From positions 1-18,878 of the forward strand of contig CAMLGG010000084.1 in assembly GCA_946479475.1 (NCBI GenBank): a stretch of 18,878 nt of DNA, read 5' to 3'. Each line of letters opens with the position of its first letter. Positions within the stretch are counted from its first letter, which is position 1. Below the pieces are notes generated by a model. It ran no database searches and was not told where the DNA came from. It saw only the letters and a program-made list of their open reading frames with translations. Position numbers and translations under genes: made by a program. The stretch comes from an uncultured Ideonella sp. (GTDB lineage Bacteria; Pseudomonadota; Gammaproteobacteria; Burkholderiales; Burkholderiaceae). Below are positions 16,578 through 18,878 of this stretch, in pieces.

Positions 16578-17260
16578 ATGCGATGCGGGTGCTGATCGTG
16601 GAGGACGAGGCGGACATCCGCCGCTTCGTCCGCCTGGCGCTGGAGAGCGAAGGCCACGAGGTCTTCGAGGCCGAAAGCGTGCAGCGGGCCCTGATCGAAG
16701 CCGGCACGCGCCGGCCCGATCTGCTGGTGCTCGACCTGGGCCTGCCCGACGGCGACGGCGTGGACGTGATCCGCGGCCTGCGCGGCTGGTCGTCGATCCC
16801 GGTCATCGTGCTTTCGGCGCGTGGGACGGAGGCCGACAAGGTGCAGGCGCTGGACGCGGGCGCCGACGACTACCTCGTCAAGCCCTTCGGGGCCGGCGAA
16901 TTGCTCGCGCGGGTGCGCGCCCAGCTGCGCCGGCATGCACGCCAGACGCCGGCAGGCGAGCCGCTGGTGGCCTTCGGCGAGGTCCGCATCGACCTCGCCC
17001 GCCGCAGCGTCGAGCGCGCCGGCAAGGCGCTGCACCTCACGCCCATCGAGTACCGGCTGCTGACCCACCTGGCGGCCCAGCCCGACCGCGTCATCACCCA
17101 CCGGCAGCTGCTGAAGGCCGTCTGGGGCCCCGGTCACGCCGAGGACACCCACTACGTGCGGGTGCACATGGCCAACCTGCGCAAGAAGATCGAGGCCGAC
17201 CCCTCCCGCCCGCGCCACCTCGTGACGGAGGCCGGCATCGGCTATCGCTTCGTCCCCTGA
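16574..17260 (+). CDS. kdpE: KDP operon response regulator KdpE (OmpR family)
   Basis: DNA-binding response regulator that activates kdpFABC; 228 residues, normal length. The receiver domain shows the acidic pair E10-D11, phospho-acceptor D54 in VLDLGLPDGDG, S81 in VLSARG and K103 in DDYLVKPFG. The C-terminal OmpR-type winged helix contains LTPIEYRLLTHLAAQPDRVI, HTHYVRVHMANLRKKI-like helix (written here as YVRVHMANLRKKIE) and the wing EAGIGYRF. The ATG overlaps the kdpD TGA (ATGA); a GGAGG at 16556-16560 lies a little far upstream. The candidate target is the phased repeat region at 8026-8076. Confidence 0.97.
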   Translation: MNAMRVLIVEDEADIRRFVRLALESEGHEVFEAESVQRALIEAGTRRPDLLVLDLGLPDGDGVDVIRGLRGWSSIPVIVLSARGTEADKVQALDAGADDYLVKPFGAGELLARVRAQLRRHARQTPAGEPLVAFGEVRIDLARRSVERAGKALHLTPIEYRLLTHLAAQPDRVITHRQLLKAVWGPGHAEDTHYVRVHMANLRKKIEADPSRPRHLVTEAGIGYRFVP

Positions 17261-17270
17261 GGCCCGCTGT

Positions 17271-17317
17271 CGGAACCGGCTCCGATGGGCTAATCTCGCC
17301 TCTCGCGCCCAGGCGAG
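17271..17317 (+). terminator. Possible hairpins after kdpE (weak terminator candidate)
   Basis: CTCGCC (17295-17300) and GGCGAG (17312-17317) form a perfect 6-bp stem with an 11-base loop. A shorter imperfect palindrome, CGGAACCGGCTCCG, lies at 17271-17284. There is no T-run, so Rho-independent termination is doubtful. The hairpin could also affect the pirin leader. Confidence 0.25.
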
Positions 17318-17342
17318 GCGCGGCATCAACCAGGGGTACGGC

Positions 17343-18218
17343 ATGCAACGATGGACACCCCGTGTGACTGACCTGGCGGGCGGCCTCCAGGTGCGGCGCG
17401 CGCTGCCGGTGGCGGCCCGGCGCTCGGTCGGGCCCTTCGTCTTCTTCGACCACTTCGGCCCGGTGACGCTGGCGCCCGAGGCCGACACCGACATCGGCCC
17501 GCATCCGCACATCGGCCTGGCCACCATCACCTACCTCTTCGAAGGTGGCTTCATGCACCGGGACAGCCTCGGCACGGTGCAGGAGATCGCGCCCGGCGCG
17601 GTGAACTGGATGACGGCCGGCCGCGGCATCGTGCACAGCGAGCGCACGCCCGATGCGCAGCGCGGCCGGTCGCGGCGCCTGCACGGGCTGCAGCTGTGGG
17701 TCGCGCTGCCCGACGAGATGGAGCAGGCCGAGCCTTCGTTCCAGCATGTGCCGGCCGAGGCGATCCCGCAGCTGGACGTCGACGGCGCGCAGGTGCGGGT
17801 GCTGCTGGGCGAGGCCTTCGGCGCCAGTTCCCCGGTCGTGGCCGCGTCGCCCACGCTGTACCTCGACATCGAGCTGCCGGCCGGACGGCCGTGGACGCTG
17901 CCGCGCCTGGGCGAGGAGATGGCGGTCTTCAGCCCGCTCGAGTGCGTCGAGCTGGATGGCGAGGTGCTGCCCGATGGCGAGATGGCGCTGGTCGAAGGGC
18001 CTCAGGGCGCGGTGTTGCGCGCCGCTCTGCCCACGCGCGTCGTCGTGATCGGCGGCATGCCGCTGCCGCCGCGGGTGATGTGGTGGAACTTCGTCGCCAG
18101 CGAGCGTGCCCTGATCGAGCAGGCCGCCGATCGGTGGGCCCATGGAGGCTTCGAGAAGATCCCGGGCGAGACGAGGGCGCTGCTGATGCCGCCCAGGCCG
18201 CTGCACCCCGGGGTCTGA
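17343..18218 (+). CDS. Pirin family protein
   Basis: A 291-residue bicupin of the pirin family. The N-terminal cupin keeps the four metal ligands known from human pirin: H54 and H56 in GPHPHIG, H98 and E100 in AGRGIVHSE. RSVGPFVFFDHFGP at 27-40 and GLQLWVALP at 115-123 are also typical. Bacterial pirins include quercetin dioxygenases and proteins that bind metabolic enzymes; which applies here is unknown. An AGGGG site at 17332-17336 supports the ATG at 17343. It follows kdpE by 82 bases and may have its own promoter. The next gene starts five bases after its stop. Confidence 0.95.
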   Translation: MQRWTPRVTDLAGGLQVRRALPVAARRSVGPFVFFDHFGPVTLAPEADTDIGPHPHIGLATITYLFEGGFMHRDSLGTVQEIAPGAVNWMTAGRGIVHSERTPDAQRGRSRRLHGLQLWVALPDEMEQAEPSFQHVPAEAIPQLDVDGAQVRVLLGEAFGASSPVVAASPTLYLDIELPAGRPWTLPRLGEEMAVFSPLECVELDGEVLPDGEMALVEGPQGAVLRAALPTRVVVIGGMPLPPRVMWWNFVASERALIEQAADRWAHGGFEKIPGETRALLMPPRPLHPGV

Positions 18219-18223
18219 AGCCG

Positions 18224-18878
18224 TGCGAGGCTGGGTCGCCTGGCTGCTGTTCGCCTGGGCGCCCGCGCAAGCGGCCGAGGCGATCGAGCTGTACTGGTTC
18301 GAGCGGCCGCCCTACATGGCCGGGCGGCCGGCCAGCGAAGAGGTGGCCGGCCTGACGGCCTCGCCCGCGGCGCAGGCCTTCAAGGCGGCCGGCATCCCGT
18401 TCCGCTGGGTTTCGCTGCCGACCGTGCGGCAGCTCGTCACGCTGAAGGACAGCGGCCGGCCGGCCTGCGCCGTCGGCTGGTTCAGGAACGCGGAACGGGA
18501 GCAGCAGTTCAAGTTCAGCGCGCCCATCTACCGCGACCGGCCCACGGTGGCGCTGGCCCGCCTGGACTACCTGCCGGCCGCCACGCTGGCGGCGACGCTG
18601 AGCCGGCCCGGGGTGAGCGTGCTGATCAAGGACGGGTTCAGCTACGGGCCGGTGATCGGCCAGCTGCTGGACCAGTACCGCCCCGAACGCGTGGTGACGA
18701 GCGCGGAGAACCTGGCGATGGCCAACATGGTCGCGGCCCAGCGGGCCAGCCTCATGTTCGCGGCGGAGGAGGAGGCCGGCTACCTGCTGGAGCAGGCCGA
18801 GCACGAAGCCCGGCTGCCGTATCCGCTGAAGATCGTCCGCTTCGCGGACCTGCCGCCCGGCGAGCGCCGCTACATCCT
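18224..18878 (+). CDS. Periplasmic solute-binding-like protein (3' end cut off by window)
   Basis: From GTG 18224 the frame stays open to the window end, giving 218 residues. The N-terminus MRGWVAWLLFAWAPAQAAEA is a signal peptide with a likely cut after AQA. The mature start IELYWFERPPYM, then GIPFRWVSLPTVRQL, a WFRNAEREQQFKFSAPIYRD segment and a later IKDGFSYGPVIG segment, fit the type-3 (amino-acid-type) extracellular binding fold. Transport or sensing cannot be decided: no permease or kinase is visible before the window ends. It begins five bases after the pirin stop, which suggests co-transcription. The GTG is chosen for the signal peptide; no strong ribosome site is seen. Confidence 0.7.

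Noticed and set aside
1..18878. tRNA, rRNA, CRISPR arrays, insertion sequences and prophage genes
   Set aside because: No such sequences were recognised on either strand; small structured RNAs cannot be excluded by eye.

Overview
The window is very GC-rich, gene-dense DNA from a bacterial chromosome. The protein content (NIPSNAP/ABM/ArsR cassette, KdpFABC with KdpDE, a CorA of the MLINCVAY type, pirin, solitary binding proteins) and the coding style suggest a betaproteobacterium of the order Burkholderiales, in the Rubrivivax/Leptothrix/Methylibium neighbourhood. That placement is inferred from recalled family resemblance, not from a search. I see no rRNA, tRNA, CRISPR array, insertion sequence or phage gene, and no gene-free stretch longer than about 200 bases.

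Left end (1-1725): a minus-strand operon of NIPSNAP protein, ABM-type monooxygenase and ArsR-type repressor (cut by the window edge) faces a plus-strand ABM-type gene. The divergent gap holds a perfect 8-8-8 inverted repeat that overlaps a good -35 box, followed by two hairpins. It reads as a self-regulated cassette of three small proteins of the dimeric alpha/beta-barrel fold.

Minus-strand block (1729-8006): from upstream to downstream it carries a Nudix hydrolase, a small HTH protein, a periplasmic sugar-type binding protein translationally coupled to a membrane histidine kinase, a protein-L-isoaspartate methyltransferase and a cytochrome P450. The binding protein and kinase look like a two-part extracellular sensor of the TorT/TorS or ChvE/VirA type. 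No response regulator is encoded beside them.

Kdp block (8120-17260, plus strand): an uncharacterised 31-aa membrane peptide, kdpF, kdpA, kdpB, kdpC, a CorA-family transporter, kdpD and kdpE. This is the high-affinity, ATP-driven K+ uptake system with its own sensor kinase and regulator in one collinear array. The promoter region carries four near-identical TTGAYGCC-like boxes at 11, 21 and 11 bp steps, the spacing expected of an OmpR/PhoB-family regulator such as KdpE. A CorA gene sits between kdpC and kdpD, and its stop codon overlaps the kdpD start. A GC-rich palindromic element fills the kdpF-kdpA gap.

Right end (17343-18878): a pirin-family protein with intact metal ligands, followed after 5 bases by a periplasmic solute-binding-like protein cut off by the window edge.

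The most promising points for follow-up are the phased boxes at the kdp promoter, the CorA insertion coupled to kdpD, the small peptide ahead of kdpF, the binding-protein/kinase pair with a hairpin abutting the kinase start, and the palindrome in the ArsR cassette. I do not see a clearly new biological system; these are new-looking arrangements of known families.
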